From Lyngbya confervoides BDU141951 (GTDB lineage Bacteria; Cyanobacteriota; Cyanobacteriia; Thermosynechococcales; Thermosynechococcaceae): a stretch of DNA of 47,833 nt. Position numbers and translations under genes: made by a program. The notes beneath the pieces were generated by a model. It did no database searches, was not told the origin of the DNA, and saw only the letters and a list, made by a program, of their open reading frames with translations. The stretch is taken from NCBI RefSeq assembly GCF_000817775.3, contig NZ_JTHE03000047.1, positions 1 to 47,833 on the forward strand. Direction: 5' to 3'. Of this stretch, positions 8,880 to 17,478 are shown piece after piece (positions within the stretch are counted from its first letter, which is position 1; every line of letters starts with the position of its first letter).

Positions 8880-10595
8880 ATGGCTCGGTTAATTGAGTTC
8901 AACGGTTCTCCAACCGGCGGGTCATTAGTTTTCATCGGTGGTATGGCTTTACTCAGCTCCTCAACTGTGCGGCGGTTACAATCTTTACCCAAGGACGAAG
9001 GCATTTGGGAGGGCGATCGCCGTCCGCTACCGGCAGTTTTTAAAGGGCGCGGTGGCGTTGATCTGGCCGGGGAGTCGGAGTGGGTTCTCTGGGTTGACGA
9101 TGCCAAGGTGATTCGGGCGATGGATATCGTTCCGGCCACGGCAGGGCCAGAGGTTTTGGTTCGCACCTTGATCAAGGCCATTGAATATCCCCATGGTCCT
9201 GCGGCTCCGGTCTGCCCACGCCAAATCTACGTGCGCGATCGCCAGCAGCAGTTTTTTCTGCGCGGAGCCCTTCAGGATTTAGCCATCGATATTCTTTACA
9301 ACCCTGAGCTACCGCTCATTGATGAGATTGTTCAGAGTATGGAGGTGATGTCCTCCACCTACGGATCGGCCCTTCCGCCCCAATCTCAAAAGGCGCTAGA
9401 GTCCCTGGCCAGGAGAATTTGGGCAGCGGCGCCCTGGACGGATCTAGCCGATCACCACATCATTGAGATCACCCTCCAAGATCCCAATTCTCCTAAACAG
9501 ACCGAAACCTACTACCTGTGCTGTCTAGGGCAAATGGGCATGGAGTTCGGGCTGCTGCTCTATCGATCGTTGGACTCTCTGCGAGAATTTCGGCAGGCAG
9601 CCTGTGATCGACAAAATCTCGAGTTCGAGCAAGCGGAGGAGGAAGATCTAGAATCAATTTTTCTCAGCCAGGACTGTTTGTTTCTAAACTACGATACCCC
9701 CGATTCCTGGCCAGAGAGCAAGCCTCTCCTGGCCAGGGTTCCCGAGTTCAACCTTGGCACCATCCATCCCTTAGAAGGGCTCCGTCCGTTTCTGGAAGAG
9801 GAGGAGGCTGTGGCCATGCTGGCCAGTTTGGAGGGGTTCCTCAAGTTTCTGCAGCGCTCCCGTCGCCGGTTTCTCCAGGAGGACTTTCCGGAGTTGAAGG
9901 GGACCTATCAAATCAAGCCCTTGCCCAAGCAGCCCGATCTGATCCGCAAGGTTACCTTGAAAACGCTGCCCGACCTCTCGATGAACCTGCTGGATCTGGC
10001 AGTGCCGGCACCGGAGGCTGAGGATCTAGACCCCGCAGAGCTGATGGGGCTTTTAGATGATCAGCTCAGTATTCAAGATACGCTGATTCCTGATAAGGCT
10101 CTGGTTTCCATTGGCATGTTGCCCTGGGGGCTCTATGAGGACCTGGCGCCGAAGGTGCAGGGGGTTGAGGCGGAGATCGTGGGCACCGGGGAGGGGCTGC
10201 CCGTGGTCATGGTGCAAACCTCCTTGCCGAAGGCGAAAAAAATCCTGGCTGACCTGGAAGCCCATAGCGGCTTGGCGGGCATTGGTTTTCTGGAGGGCTT
10301 TGATGAATTTGCCCAAGAGCGCATGGATCTTGGGGTCATTTATACGCACGATCGCAAATTTAACCTGTTTGGAGAATACCTCCAATCTTCTCCGGTCCAT
10401 ATTCAAGCACGCCGCAAATGGGACCAGCGGAATCAAGTCACCCAAGGCTGCTGTGCTTTGGCTATTGCACGAGGCGTCACTGGCGCTAATCGCGGCAAAC
10501 CGCAGGCAAAGGATTTTGTGGCGATTTTGGGGACCCAGGCGCTTTCCCCCAATGCCCTGGGCTTGGGACTGTTTGTCATGGGCGATCGCGACTGA
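8880..10595 (+). CDS. Cyanobacterial DUF6930-type protein
   Basis: I recognise the opening TVRRLQSLPKDEGIWEGDRRPLP-like region and the block YVRDRQQQFFLRGALQDL with LPLIDEI as a large, cyanobacteria-restricted family of unknown function (DUF6930, from memory). There is no signal peptide and no membrane segment; the protein is acidic and probably cytosolic. The C-terminal 100 residues (GFLEGFDEFAQERMDLGV) form a second conserved block. The ATG at 8880 is the longest start, but an ATG at 8943 (MALLSSSTVRRL) matches where relatives begin as I recall them, so the first 21 residues are doubtful. It stands alone between the phosphatase and the pentapeptide gene. No function can be inferred. Confidence 0.75.
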   Translation: MARLIEFNGSPTGGSLVFIGGMALLSSSTVRRLQSLPKDEGIWEGDRRPLPAVFKGRGGVDLAGESEWVLWVDDAKVIRAMDIVPATAGPEVLVRTLIKAIEYPHGPAAPVCPRQIYVRDRQQQFFLRGALQDLAIDILYNPELPLIDEIVQSMEVMSSTYGSALPPQSQKALESLARRIWAAAPWTDLADHHIIEITLQDPNSPKQTETYYLCCLGQMGMEFGLLLYRSLDSLREFRQAACDRQNLEFEQAEEEDLESIFLSQDCLFLNYDTPDSWPESKPLLARVPEFNLGTIHPLEGLRPFLEEEEAVAMLASLEGFLKFLQRSRRRFLQEDFPELKGTYQIKPLPKQPDLIRKVTLKTLPDLSMNLLDLAVPAPEAEDLDPAELMGLLDDQLSIQDTLIPDKALVSIGMLPWGLYEDLAPKVQGVEAEIVGTGEGLPVVMVQTSLPKAKKILADLEAHSGLAGIGFLEGFDEFAQERMDLGVIYTHDRKFNLFGEYLQSSPVHIQARRKWDQRNQVTQGCCALAIARGVTGANRGKPQAKDFVAILGTQALSPNALGLGLFVMGDRD

Positions 10596-10660
10596 GGACA
10601 GACCGAATCAATCCCCGCCATTTTGTTCCGAAGGCAGTTCCGAAGGTAGGCTTTTTTGCG

Positions 10661-11233
10661 ATGATGAGGACATTAGCGATACCATCCCTTTTCCCCATGA
10701 CTGTATTTGATCCCACGCCCCGGCGCGTTTCTCGGTCGCGATCGCGCGGACGACTGCTGAGTCTTCTGCTCCTTTTGGGGGCACTGGTGGTTCTGTGGCT
10801 GAATCTTTGGGCCAGGCCAGCCTGGGCAGAGGTCTACGATCGGGTGAATTTAGCCAATGCAGATTTTTCTGGTCAGGACTTGACCGATTCTAGCTTCACC
10901 TTCACCAACCTCCGCAACGCCAATCTCAGCCAGAGCAATCTGGAGGGCGTGAGTCTATTTGGCTCTAAATTTCGGGGCGCCAATCTGGAGGGGGCAAACC
11001 TCCGTCATTCCACCCTGGATTCTGCAGAGCTGGTGGGGGTTAACCTCAACAATGCCAATCTGGAGGGAGCCTTTGCCAACAGCGCCCAGTTTGAAGGCGC
11101 CACAATCCAGGGGGCAGACTTTACCGATGTAGAACTGCGAGACGATGCCCGCGCCGCCCTGTGTGAAATCGCCGCAGGCACGAACCCCACAACCCACCGT
11201 CCGACGCGCGAAACTCTCCAGTGTGACGGATAA
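10661..11233 (+). CDS. Exported pentapeptide-repeat protein
   Basis: After a basic N-terminus (RRVSRSRSRGR) comes a ~20-residue hydrophobic segment ending ARPAWA, a signal peptide with an AxA cleavage site. The mature part carries A(N/D)LxX pentapeptides in series (LANADFSGQDL, LRNANLSQSNL, FRGANLEGANL, VNLNNANLEGA), which fold as a right-handed quadrilateral beta helix. The C-terminal module (VELRDDARAALCEIAAGTNP with a second Cys near the end) recurs in cyanobacterial lumenal pentapeptide proteins and probably forms a disulfide. Location is the thylakoid lumen or periplasm; the role is unknown. The ATG at 10697 (MTVFDPTPRR) is a more typical start for a signal peptide than the one at 10661. 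The stop codon lies inside the first copy of a 14-bp tandem repeat. Confidence 0.85.
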   Translation: MMRTLAIPSLFPMTVFDPTPRRVSRSRSRGRLLSLLLLLGALVVLWLNLWARPAWAEVYDRVNLANADFSGQDLTDSSFTFTNLRNANLSQSNLEGVSLFGSKFRGANLEGANLRHSTLDSAELVGVNLNNANLEGAFANSAQFEGATIQGADFTDVELRDDARAALCEIAAGTNPTTHRPTRETLQCDG

Positions 11234-11261
11234 AGTGTGACGGATAAAGTGTGACGAATAA
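11220..11261 (+). repeat. 14-bp tandem repeat, three copies
   Basis: AGTGTGACGGATAA occurs at 11220-11233 and 11234-11247, and with one change (GAATAA) at 11248-11261. The first copy encodes the last codons and stop of the pentapeptide gene; the others are untranslated. Each copy repeats the stop codon in frame-shifted positions. This is probably a replication-slippage duplication. Confidence 0.9.
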
Positions 11262-11307
11262 TTTGTATTCCTCGCTATTGTGTTGAGATTTAGCAACCGT
11301 CTACAGT

Positions 11308-12573
11308 TTGGCTCAAGGAGCCAGTTTACGGATTGTTAAAATCGTGTCTACCGAATCTTCCGACCCCTCTTTGAAGCCCGCCTCTGCGGCCTCGGCAGCC
11401 TCCTCTCCTGACCCTGGAGCGTCTCAGCCGGGGGAGCTCAGAGGTTGGGCCAAATTAGTGGAGCTGGCCTGGGTCTTTGGGCGGCTGGGGACCCTGGCCT
11501 TTGGGGGACCTGCGGCCCATATCGCCATGATGGACGAAGAGGTGGTGCGGCGACGCCAGTGGATGTCCCCCGAAACCTTGCTAGATCTGATGGGGCTGAC
11601 TAGCTTGATTCCTGGCCCCAACTCCACGGAACTGGCGATACACATCGGCTACAGTCGGGCCGGATGGTCAGGACTCTGGATAGCCGGGATTAGCTTTATG
11701 CTGCCAGCGGTCAGTCTCGTGGGCGCCCTTGCTGTCCTCTATCAGCGCTATCAAACGGTGCCCCAACTGGCTGGCTGGCTATCTGGTATCCAGGCCGTCA
11801 TCATTGCCATCATTTTGCAGGCGGTTTGGACCTTGGGGCGCAAAGCTGTGCGAGACCGAACGACAGCGCTGGTGGCAATTGCAGCCCTGGTAGGCTTCGC
11901 CCTGGGGATCAATGAACTGCTGTTGCTGCTGATCTGCGGTATTGCCGTACTGTTGGTGCGCCTCGGGCAGACCAGGTTCTGGCCGGGGCTGCTGTTCCCC
12001 CTGGGCACCTCGCCCTGGGCTACCCTGCCCAAGGCGCCGGATTCTCCCCAGTGGACCGCTGTCTTTTGGGTGTTTCTGAAGGTGGGATCGGTGCTCTACG
12101 GCAGCGGTTACGTGCTCTTTGCCTTTTTGCAACGTGACCTAGTGGAGCGTTGGCATTGGCTCACCGCTCAACAACTCCTGGACGCGATCGCGGTTGGCCA
12201 AATGACCCCTGGTCCGGTACTGACCACCGCCACCTTCGTTGGCTACCTAGTGGCGGGATTTCCTGGCGCAATTGCCGCGACGATTGGTATCTTTTTACCC
12301 GCCTTTCTGCTCGTGGGCTTGATAACGCCCTGGATTTCAACCCTGCGCACTCACCCCAGCCTGCGCGCATTTTTAGATGGAGTGAATGTGGCCTCTCTCG
12401 CACTCATGGTGGGGGTCACCTACACCCTGGCTCGCACAGCGGTGGTCAGTCCAGTGACGCTTGCCTTGGCGCTAGTCGCCATGATTGCCATTTTTGGCTT
12501 TAAGGTGCGCCCCCCCTGGGTTTTGCTCCTGGGGGCTCTGGGAGGAGGTGCCGCCCAGTTCTTCAACGGATGA
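11308..12573 (+). CDS. chrA: Chromate transporter, two-domain ChrA
   Basis: An inner-membrane protein with two CHR domains. The first holds FGRLGTLAFGGPAAHIAMM and SLIPGPNSTELAIHIGY. The second has FLKVGSVLYGSGYVLF and AVGQMTPGPVLTTATFVGY, the matching pair of the internal duplication. About ten to twelve hydrophobic segments are visible. ChrA exports chromate by chromate/proton antiport; in many cyanobacteria it is only a homologue and the substrate is unproven. The reading frame opens at a TTG (11308); a GTG at 11344 (VSTESSDPS) is an alternative, since residues 1-40 are low-complexity Ser/Ala/Pro and carry no domain. An AAGGAG lies inside this leader, too far from either for certainty. It ends 150 bp before the convergent dps, with hairpins between. 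Confidence 0.88.
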   Translation: MAQGASLRIVKIVSTESSDPSLKPASAASAASSPDPGASQPGELRGWAKLVELAWVFGRLGTLAFGGPAAHIAMMDEEVVRRRQWMSPETLLDLMGLTSLIPGPNSTELAIHIGYSRAGWSGLWIAGISFMLPAVSLVGALAVLYQRYQTVPQLAGWLSGIQAVIIAIILQAVWTLGRKAVRDRTTALVAIAALVGFALGINELLLLLICGIAVLLVRLGQTRFWPGLLFPLGTSPWATLPKAPDSPQWTAVFWVFLKVGSVLYGSGYVLFAFLQRDLVERWHWLTAQQLLDAIAVGQMTPGPVLTTATFVGYLVAGFPGAIAATIGIFLPAFLLVGLITPWISTLRTHPSLRAFLDGVNVASLALMVGVTYTLARTAVVSPVTLALALVAMIAIFGFKVRPPWVLLLGALGGGAAQFFNG

Positions 12574-12656
12574 CCTGCAGTGTCTGCAGGCCCCTAGATG
12601 TTGTCAACGGCTCCTCTGGCAACCCTGGAGCCACTGCCCTTGGCAGTGCTCCAGGG
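12574..12656 (+). terminator. Two hairpins between convergent chrA and dps
   Basis: CCTGCAG-tgt-CTGCAGG (12574-12590) starts right at the chrA stop. A much stronger stem, CCCTGGAGCCACTGCC with a near-perfect complement GGCAGTGCTCCAGGG (one bulge, 3-nt loop), lies at 12623-12656. Neither is followed by a clear T-run, so termination is inferred from position between convergent genes. Confidence 0.5.
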
Positions 12657-12723
12657 TCAACCGCTAGTTCTTATCAAGACGGACACATAAAGACGGACAC
12701 AAAACCCGAAGCCCCAGGGGAGA

Positions 12724-13260
12724 CTAGGGCAGACGCACCAGAGTGTCATCGGCCAAGAAATGATTCAGGTGATAGGCCCGTTCCTCAGTTTCGAGGAGGA
12801 TCTGTTCGTAGAGGTGTCGGGTGGCCATATCGCCCAGGCTTTCCGCTTGAATTGCCTGGCGACGCAAGACGGCAATCACGGCCTGCTCTGCGGCCAAATC
12901 ATGCTCAATCATGGTTCGGCAGTCAAAGCTGCCATCGGCCTCTGGCGAAAAGCAGCAGAGCTCAGCCAGGCGCTGAAAACTAGCCACCGGAACGCCCCCT
13001 AATCCGTTTAAACGCTCCCCAATGTCATGCACATGCCCTTGGGTTTTGTCGTAGCAGTCTTCAAAAAATTCATGGATCTGATAAAACTCTGCGCCTTCCA
13101 CCACAAAGTGATGCTTCTGGTACTGCAAGTAAAGGGCTTGGAAACTTGCAAGCAAGACATTCATCCCCTCGCAAATAGGCTCTGTTGTTGAATGTTCCAA
13201 GCCTAAGGGATTGGCAACAACAACCCCAAATTCTTGAACGATCCCCGTTTGGGTTGACAT
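12724..13260 (-). CDS. dps: Dps-family ferritin with His-substituted ferroxidase centre
   Basis: A mini-ferritin of 178 residues: Dps proteins form 12-subunit shells that oxidise and store iron and protect DNA from peroxide. The family core is visible as [23 protein letters not shown] followed by [15 protein letters not shown]. Aligned by hand with E. coli Dps, the two ferroxidase histidines and the Glu (GER) are kept, but the Asp two residues after the His of HLD is a His here (HVH). That substitution resembles the His-type ferroxidase centre described for Nostoc Dps4 proteins. An additional pair of cysteines lies near residue 103 (ELCCFS). The ATG at 13260 is clear. It is convergent with chrA; its promoter lies in the ~350-bp space to the right. 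Confidence 0.9.
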   Translation of the reverse strand: MSTQTGIVQEFGVVVANPLGLEHSTTEPICEGMNVLLASFQALYLQYQKHHFVVEGAEFYQIHEFFEDCYDKTQGHVHDIGERLNGLGGVPVASFQRLAELCCFSPEADGSFDCRTMIEHDLAAEQAVIAVLRRQAIQAESLGDMATRHLYEQILLETEERAYHLNHFLADDTLVRLP

Positions 13261-13616
13261 GATTTGCTCCAGCTTTTGAGAATTTCTATAGATCCTGATG
13301 TATGCAGGATGGATGCCAGTGAGAATCCTGCCTGTGAATTGAAATCCGGGGCAAATTTCTCCCTCTGCACAGCTCAGAGTATAGCGCTAATTCTTTGGGG
13401 GAGGCTATTCCTTTATGGTTTGTTCATTAAGTCTGCTGCCCATATTCCCACCGCGGTGCAGGGAGAACCCCCATCCTGGAAGGCAAGTTCGTGAATTCCT
13501 TCGGACCGCTATAATGAATTTTATTGCAAATTAATTTCATATAACCACTTCCGTTAGAAGGCTATCACAGCTTAAATTCATCCTTCTCAGTCCTTGTCAC
13601 ACAACTATTAAGGTCC
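13261..13616. promoter_or_regulatory. Divergent intergenic region with AT-rich core
   Basis: No gene is supported here. The stretch 13505-13560 is strongly AT-rich against its surroundings. At 13510-13528 TATAATGAATTTTATTGCA matches the 19-bp Fur consensus at 11 positions by hand alignment, including ATAATGA. It lies ~90 bp before the 2Fe-2S gene and ~250 bp before dps, so iron control of either is possible but unproven. Confidence 0.35.
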
Positions 13617-14159
13617 ATGCTCTACGGTTGTCAATCTCTGACCCTCGGGGGAACATTTATTGCCTTTCAGCAAAAGAAAGCAGGGCGAATTGCGGCGATT
13701 CAGTTGCAAACGGCGCAAGGTTCCCAAACGATTAAAGCCTCAAAGTGGTTTCGCCTTGTCCCCCAGTGGTCTCCGCAGCCTGGAGAATCAATTGAGATCT
13801 CAATTTTAAAGACGGTGAAAGCCGGAAAAGTCAAGATCAAAGCCTTTGCAGTGGGTCCCGGTGCTGGGTCTTTACCTCCATCTCTGGAGATGCCCACACC
13901 AGATTGCATTGCGGTCTGCCAGTCAAAAGGCTGTGGGCGACGGGGATCCAATCAGCTGCAGCGGCAAATCACGGCGGCAATCCAGTCCGCAGGGCTCGAC
14001 TCTCGCTTGCGCGTGATCTCCACCGATTGCTTAGGGGAATGCAAGGGGGGGCCTGCCGTCCAGTTACAGCCCACGGGGCAAATCTTCACGCGCCCCAATC
14101 CTCAAACCCTGGTCCATGCGGCCCTGGGGAGTCCGGCAGACGCAGGGACTATTCTCTAA
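13617..14159 (+). CDS. Thioredoxin-fold (2Fe-2S) ferredoxin-domain protein
   Basis: The C-terminal ~90 residues are a thioredoxin-like 2Fe-2S domain: VCQSKGCGRRGS supplies two cysteines and STDCLGECKGGPAVQL supplies the second pair. This resembles the small domain of NuoE/HoxE-type proteins and free cyanobacterial homologues. The N-terminal ~95 residues (SLTLGGTFIAFQQKKAGRIAAIQL) form a beta-rich region that I do not recognise. ATG 13617 follows AAGG at a proper distance. It is preceded by a Fur-box-like sequence, and the nearest large neighbours are iron genes, so an iron- or redox-linked job is plausible. Partner and reaction are unknown. About 150 bp separate it from the next gene. Confidence 0.8.
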   Translation: MLYGCQSLTLGGTFIAFQQKKAGRIAAIQLQTAQGSQTIKASKWFRLVPQWSPQPGESIEISILKTVKAGKVKIKAFAVGPGAGSLPPSLEMPTPDCIAVCQSKGCGRRGSNQLQRQITAAIQSAGLDSRLRVISTDCLGECKGGPAVQLQPTGQIFTRPNPQTLVHAALGSPADAGTIL

Positions 14160-14309
14160 TAAAGATTCTCAATAGGTGTCCCAGAGTGGTCCAGAGCTTC
14201 TTAGTTGATAATTAGTTGCATCTGTAAGGAGAAGCTGTTACGGTAGGGGCAGTTGCGATAGTTGATTAAAATTTTCAATAAGCTGAGTTTATGATGCTGG
14301 AGTTGTGCG

Positions 14310-14591
14310 ATGGGAAAGAGTAGCTATTGCGCGAAGAGTATGCAAGGTATTTTGGATGTGCCGCGCTGCGATCGCTGGCACATCCAGCGTCGCCTATCGG
14401 ATCTGTCTATTCCTTCCTACTGTGACCGTGCTGGAAACCTAGTCGTTGAGGTAAGCAATGGAGTTGAGATTGTCCAGATCCACAGCGTCGTTCGTCAGGT
14501 TTTGGCAAAGCGCCCTCAACTGGCCTCCTGGCTGGAATCTTGTTGGTCTCAGCCGAGCGTTACCCCCTCGGCGCCAGTCAGCCTCAATTAG
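14310..14591 (+). CDS. Small conserved cyanobacterial protein
   Basis: A 93-residue product with no signal or membrane segment. The opening SSYCAKSMQGILDVPRCDRWHIQRRLSDL and the following IPSYCDRAGNLVVEV resemble a short family I have seen only in cyanobacteria, with conserved cysteines and a WLESCW-like ending. The C-terminal 15 residues are low-complexity. The pattern of regularly spaced Cys and Arg/Trp residues could bind metal or nucleic acid, but no function is known to me. No strong ribosome-binding site is visible before the ATG. Confidence 0.6.
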   Translation: MGKSSYCAKSMQGILDVPRCDRWHIQRRLSDLSIPSYCDRAGNLVVEVSNGVEIVQIHSVVRQVLAKRPQLASWLESCWSQPSVTPSAPVSLN

Positions 14592-14911
14592 AGTCCAGCG
14601 GATCAAGGGCGATCGCTGGACTGATTTTTTTGTGGGCCACGTGACGCCAGAGTCACCGGAGCGGCAGTCCGTGCTAGATAGTGCTTCCAGAGTCGGCCTC
14701 CATTTCTCGCTCCATGATAGCTATGACCTGTTGAATCAAAACTGCCCTGACCCTCAAATTCCACGCTATCTCTGGGAGGCGGCTCAGCACATTATGAGTC
14801 GCCGGGCGCAGTGGGGAGGCCAGCCTGCCGGTCAGCCCAGAACTCGGTTATAGGGTAAAACAGCGCAGCCGAGAATCTAGCGCCACGAGCTAACGAGAAA
14901 ACGCTAAACAC
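14592..14911 (+). other. Region with an uncertain reading frame
   Basis: A plus-strand frame stays open to 14853, entering from within the preceding gene in another phase. Beyond 14592 it encodes about 85 residues (for example DSYDLLNQNCPDPQIPRYLWEAAQHIM) that look more protein-like than random. No good ATG or ribosome-binding site begins it; a GTG near 14631 is possible. It may be a small gene or a remnant. The last 60 bases hold no visible signal. Confidence 0.3.
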
Positions 14912-16714
14912 CTAGAATTGCCCCGCTGACTTGCCCGTCTGTCCATCCTGGCGCAGGCGTTGACCGTATTGAGATTGGGGATGACTCAAAAGAGTCAAGC
15001 GATGGCCGTACTCCACCACTTTCCCCCCCTGGAGGATTAAAATCTGATCAGCCTGCTGGAGTGTTTGCGGGCGATGGGTGATGATGAGTCCAGTTCGTCC
15101 CTGTAACAGAGACTTAAGGGCCTGTCCCATCCATTGCTCAGCGGTGGGATCGAGTCGGGAAGCCGCTTCATCCAAGATGACGAGACCCGGATTTTTAAGC
15201 AGGATACGGGTAAAGGCGAGCATCTGGGCCTGACCTGCCGATATTCCCTCCCCATTGGCACCCAGCATGGTATCGAGGCCCTGAGGCAGTCCTAAGAGCC
15301 AATCCACCAGATGTAGATGATCTAACGCTGCCATAATGTGCTGATCGGAAATGACGGGATTAAAGAAGGTCAGGTTATCCCGAAGGCTGGCCTGAAAAAG
15401 CTGTACCGATTGAGTGACCACCCCCATCTGTTGACGGAGGGCTGGAAGGGACAGGTGGTTGAGGGGAATGCCTTCGAGGGTAATTTGACCCTGCTGCGGT
15501 TGATATAGCCCCAATAACAGGGCGGCTAGGGTGGACTTGCCGCTGCCGCTTTGTCCTAAAAGACCCAGCACCTGTCCGGCGGGCAATTGAAAGGAGACCT
15601 CCTGTAAGGCCCAGGGCTGTTCCGCTGTGTCGTAGCGAAATCCAACCTGCGAAAATTCAATGCTCCAAGGGGCTACGGGAATCGGGACTGGATCGACGGC
15701 ATGGCGCGGTAGAGGGGTGTGGCGCAGATCGAGGACGCGCTGCACGCTGGCCAGAGCCTGCTGGATGCCCTCCAGTTCTTCGCGAATTCGCTCGATGGGG
15801 TCGCTCAGCAGTTGGGTGTAGTGAAAAATGAGGTAGGCACTGCCCAGGGAGAGGGTTTCCTGACGCCAGAGGTAAGCCGCCAGGGCTAGCGCTATTCCGT
15901 GCCCCAGGGTAAAGCTGCCCACGGAACTGGCCCAGAGCAAGGTGCTGCTCAGACGGGCGGTTTGGTAGAGAGGAAGCCAACGCTGCAAGATCTGATAGAA
16001 GCGATGCATGACGTAGCGAGAAGCCCCATTGGCCACCAGATCTTCGCGGCTCTGGAGGACCTCTCCCATGAAGCCGAAGTATTCGGCGCTCACTTGGAGA
16101 TAGCGTCCCCAGGGGCCCAGGGCGATCCGATGCAGACCGCAAAGAAAGGCCAGGGTTCCGCCAGAAAAGAGGGTCAGGATGATTCCGGCCAGGGGGTGTT
16201 GAAACCAGAGGACAACCAGAATGCCCAGCAGCAGCAGCAGATTCCCGATCAGATGAATCACAAATTGTGAGAAGAATCGGGCCAGAAGGGTTACGTCTCC
16301 ATCCACTCGATCCACTAGCGATCCTGGAGGATGCTGGTGATGAAAGGGGAGGGTAAGGTGCAGGCAATGATGGGCGAGATCAAGGCGTAACCGGTTGGTG
16401 GCCTGCCAGGCAATTCTCTCGCTCAGGTAGGTGGTCACGACTGTTCCGGCCTGAATCAGCAGGGCGATGGCCAGATAAAGCCCTGCCGCGCGCCAGAGTA
16501 GGTGCTGGGAGCCGCCGGCGATCGCGGTGTCAATAAAGTAGCCAATAATCTGCGGGTCGAGGATCTGGAGGCCAATGGTGCTGAACAGGACAACGGTCAA
16601 TCCCAGCACCTGTTTTCGCTGGGGATAGAGAGCGTCGTAGAGGAGCTGTCCAGCCTGTTTAAACAGGAGGGGAAGCTTCCAGGGCAGGGTCAAGGGGAAG
16701 GGGCGCGATCGCAT
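14912..16714 (-). CDS. ABC exporter, fused membrane and ATPase domains
   Basis: A type IV (B-family-like) half transporter: six hydrophobic segments between residues ~40 and 320, then a nucleotide-binding domain. The ATPase part has Walker A GLLGQSGSGKSTLAALLLG, a Q-loop VTQSVQLFQ, the signature ISAGQAQ (an LSGGQ variant seen in some exporter groups), Walker B LVILDEAASRLDP and the H-loop ITHR. It should act as a homodimer or pair with another half, exporting an unknown hydrophobic or peptide-like substrate. Translation from the ATG at 16714 (MRSRPFPLTLPWK) is preferred; the frame also opens at 16774, inside the preceding gene, where the extra residues are proline-rich. It overlaps the DUF1636 gene end by at least 56 bp in another phase, so the two are surely cotranscribed. 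Confidence 0.88.
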   Translation of the reverse strand: MRSRPFPLTLPWKLPLLFKQAGQLLYDALYPQRKQVLGLTVVLFSTIGLQILDPQIIGYFIDTAIAGGSQHLLWRAAGLYLAIALLIQAGTVVTTYLSERIAWQATNRLRLDLAHHCLHLTLPFHHQHPPGSLVDRVDGDVTLLARFFSQFVIHLIGNLLLLLGILVVLWFQHPLAGIILTLFSGGTLAFLCGLHRIALGPWGRYLQVSAEYFGFMGEVLQSREDLVANGASRYVMHRFYQILQRWLPLYQTARLSSTLLWASSVGSFTLGHGIALALAAYLWRQETLSLGSAYLIFHYTQLLSDPIERIREELEGIQQALASVQRVLDLRHTPLPRHAVDPVPIPVAPWSIEFSQVGFRYDTAEQPWALQEVSFQLPAGQVLGLLGQSGSGKSTLAALLLGLYQPQQGQITLEGIPLNHLSLPALRQQMGVVTQSVQLFQASLRDNLTFFNPVISDQHIMAALDHLHLVDWLLGLPQGLDTMLGANGEGISAGQAQMLAFTRILLKNPGLVILDEAASRLDPTAEQWMGQALKSLLQGRTGLIITHRPQTLQQADQILILQGGKVVEYGHRLTLLSHPQSQYGQRLRQDGQTGKSAGQF

Positions 16715-17150
16715 CGGGTGTAGAGGACTCAAGGGCCACTGAGGCGGCAACGAGGGGTGGAATTCTGGCGGCATCGACGCTTTGCAGTGCGGCGGGGATT
16801 TGCGGCCAGGGAATCTGCCCCGTCGCGCGGGTCAGATAGAGATCTGCCATCTGCAGCAACGCAGGTGCGGCTGTTTCGGCGACTGCAGAAAAGAGATAGG
16901 TGGGTTTTCCCGGCGCGCAGAAGGCAACGGCGCAGGGGCGATCGCAGGTCCAAAGGCACCCGGCGGCTTGAATATCCAGATCTGCCAAGTGGGGACAGCT
17001 CTGATGCTGCGTTTGCAGCTGTTGCAGCTGTCGCAGTAGGTTGGCACCTGCCTGGCTATTTTCGCAGGGCTGCATCTGGGCTTGATCCGCCTGATCTGAC
17101 TCCGATGAAACTCGACACGATTGACAGACAAACAAGACTGCTTTGGACAT
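16659..17150 (-). CDS. DUF1636 metal-binding/2Fe-2S-like protein
   Basis: The family features are an N-terminal FVCQSC pair and a downstream AAGCLWTCDRPCAVAF cysteine cluster, in a thioredoxin-like fold thought to hold a metal or 2Fe-2S cluster. DUF1636 genes are commonly found next to metal or siderophore transport genes, as here at the edge of the iron island. The C-terminal ~35 residues are Ala/Pro-rich and lie over the start of the ABC exporter gene, which suggests a recent C-terminal extension or translational coupling. The ATG at 17150 is clear. The exact role is unknown. Confidence 0.75.
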   Translation of the reverse strand: MSKAVLFVCQSCRVSSESDQADQAQMQPCENSQAGANLLRQLQQLQTQHQSCPHLADLDIQAAGCLWTCDRPCAVAFCAPGKPTYLFSAVAETAAPALLQMADLYLTRATGQIPWPQIPAALQSVDAARIPPLVAASVALESSTPDAIAPLPLDPALEASPPV

Positions 17151-17478
17151 GGGCGGCTCACTCAGGCTCCAGGAAACAACAACGCAATAGGGCCATACTT
17201 AAAACTAAGCGCTACCTTCGGTAGACTCCACCTTGATCTGAGGCCGAGCCGGATTTTTTTTATCCTGATCCGGAATTTGTTATTTTCTGCAAGCCTACGC
17301 CCAACACGAATTGGACTGGGCAGTCTGCTGAACTCCTAACTCCGCGAAAATGGCAGAGGTCAGCATGTACACCCACGCATGCACGAATCTAGGAGTGTTT
17401 GGTCATCAAAGTGAATGCCGATAAAATTGGCTATGATTGGATCGTCGCGCCAGAGTATTGAAGCGCCAAAGATTACCC
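17151..17478. promoter_or_regulatory. Divergent spacer
   Basis: It separates the DUF1636 gene from the first Uma2 gene. CCGGATTTTTTTTATCCTGATCCGG at about 17250-17274 has CCGGAT/ATCCGG ends and an oligo-T centre, and could form a hairpin or operator. No gene is supported. A TTG at 17437 is in frame with the Uma2 gene but is not a likely start. Confidence 0.35.

Noticed and set aside
13264-13494. 76-residue plus-strand frame upstream of dps
   Set aside because: Lies over the dps promoter region and shows no conserved features.
15200-15270. Non-canonical ABC signature ISAGQ as a sign of inactivity
   Set aside because: LSAGQ/ISAGQ variants are common in active exporter groups and the other ATPase motifs are intact.
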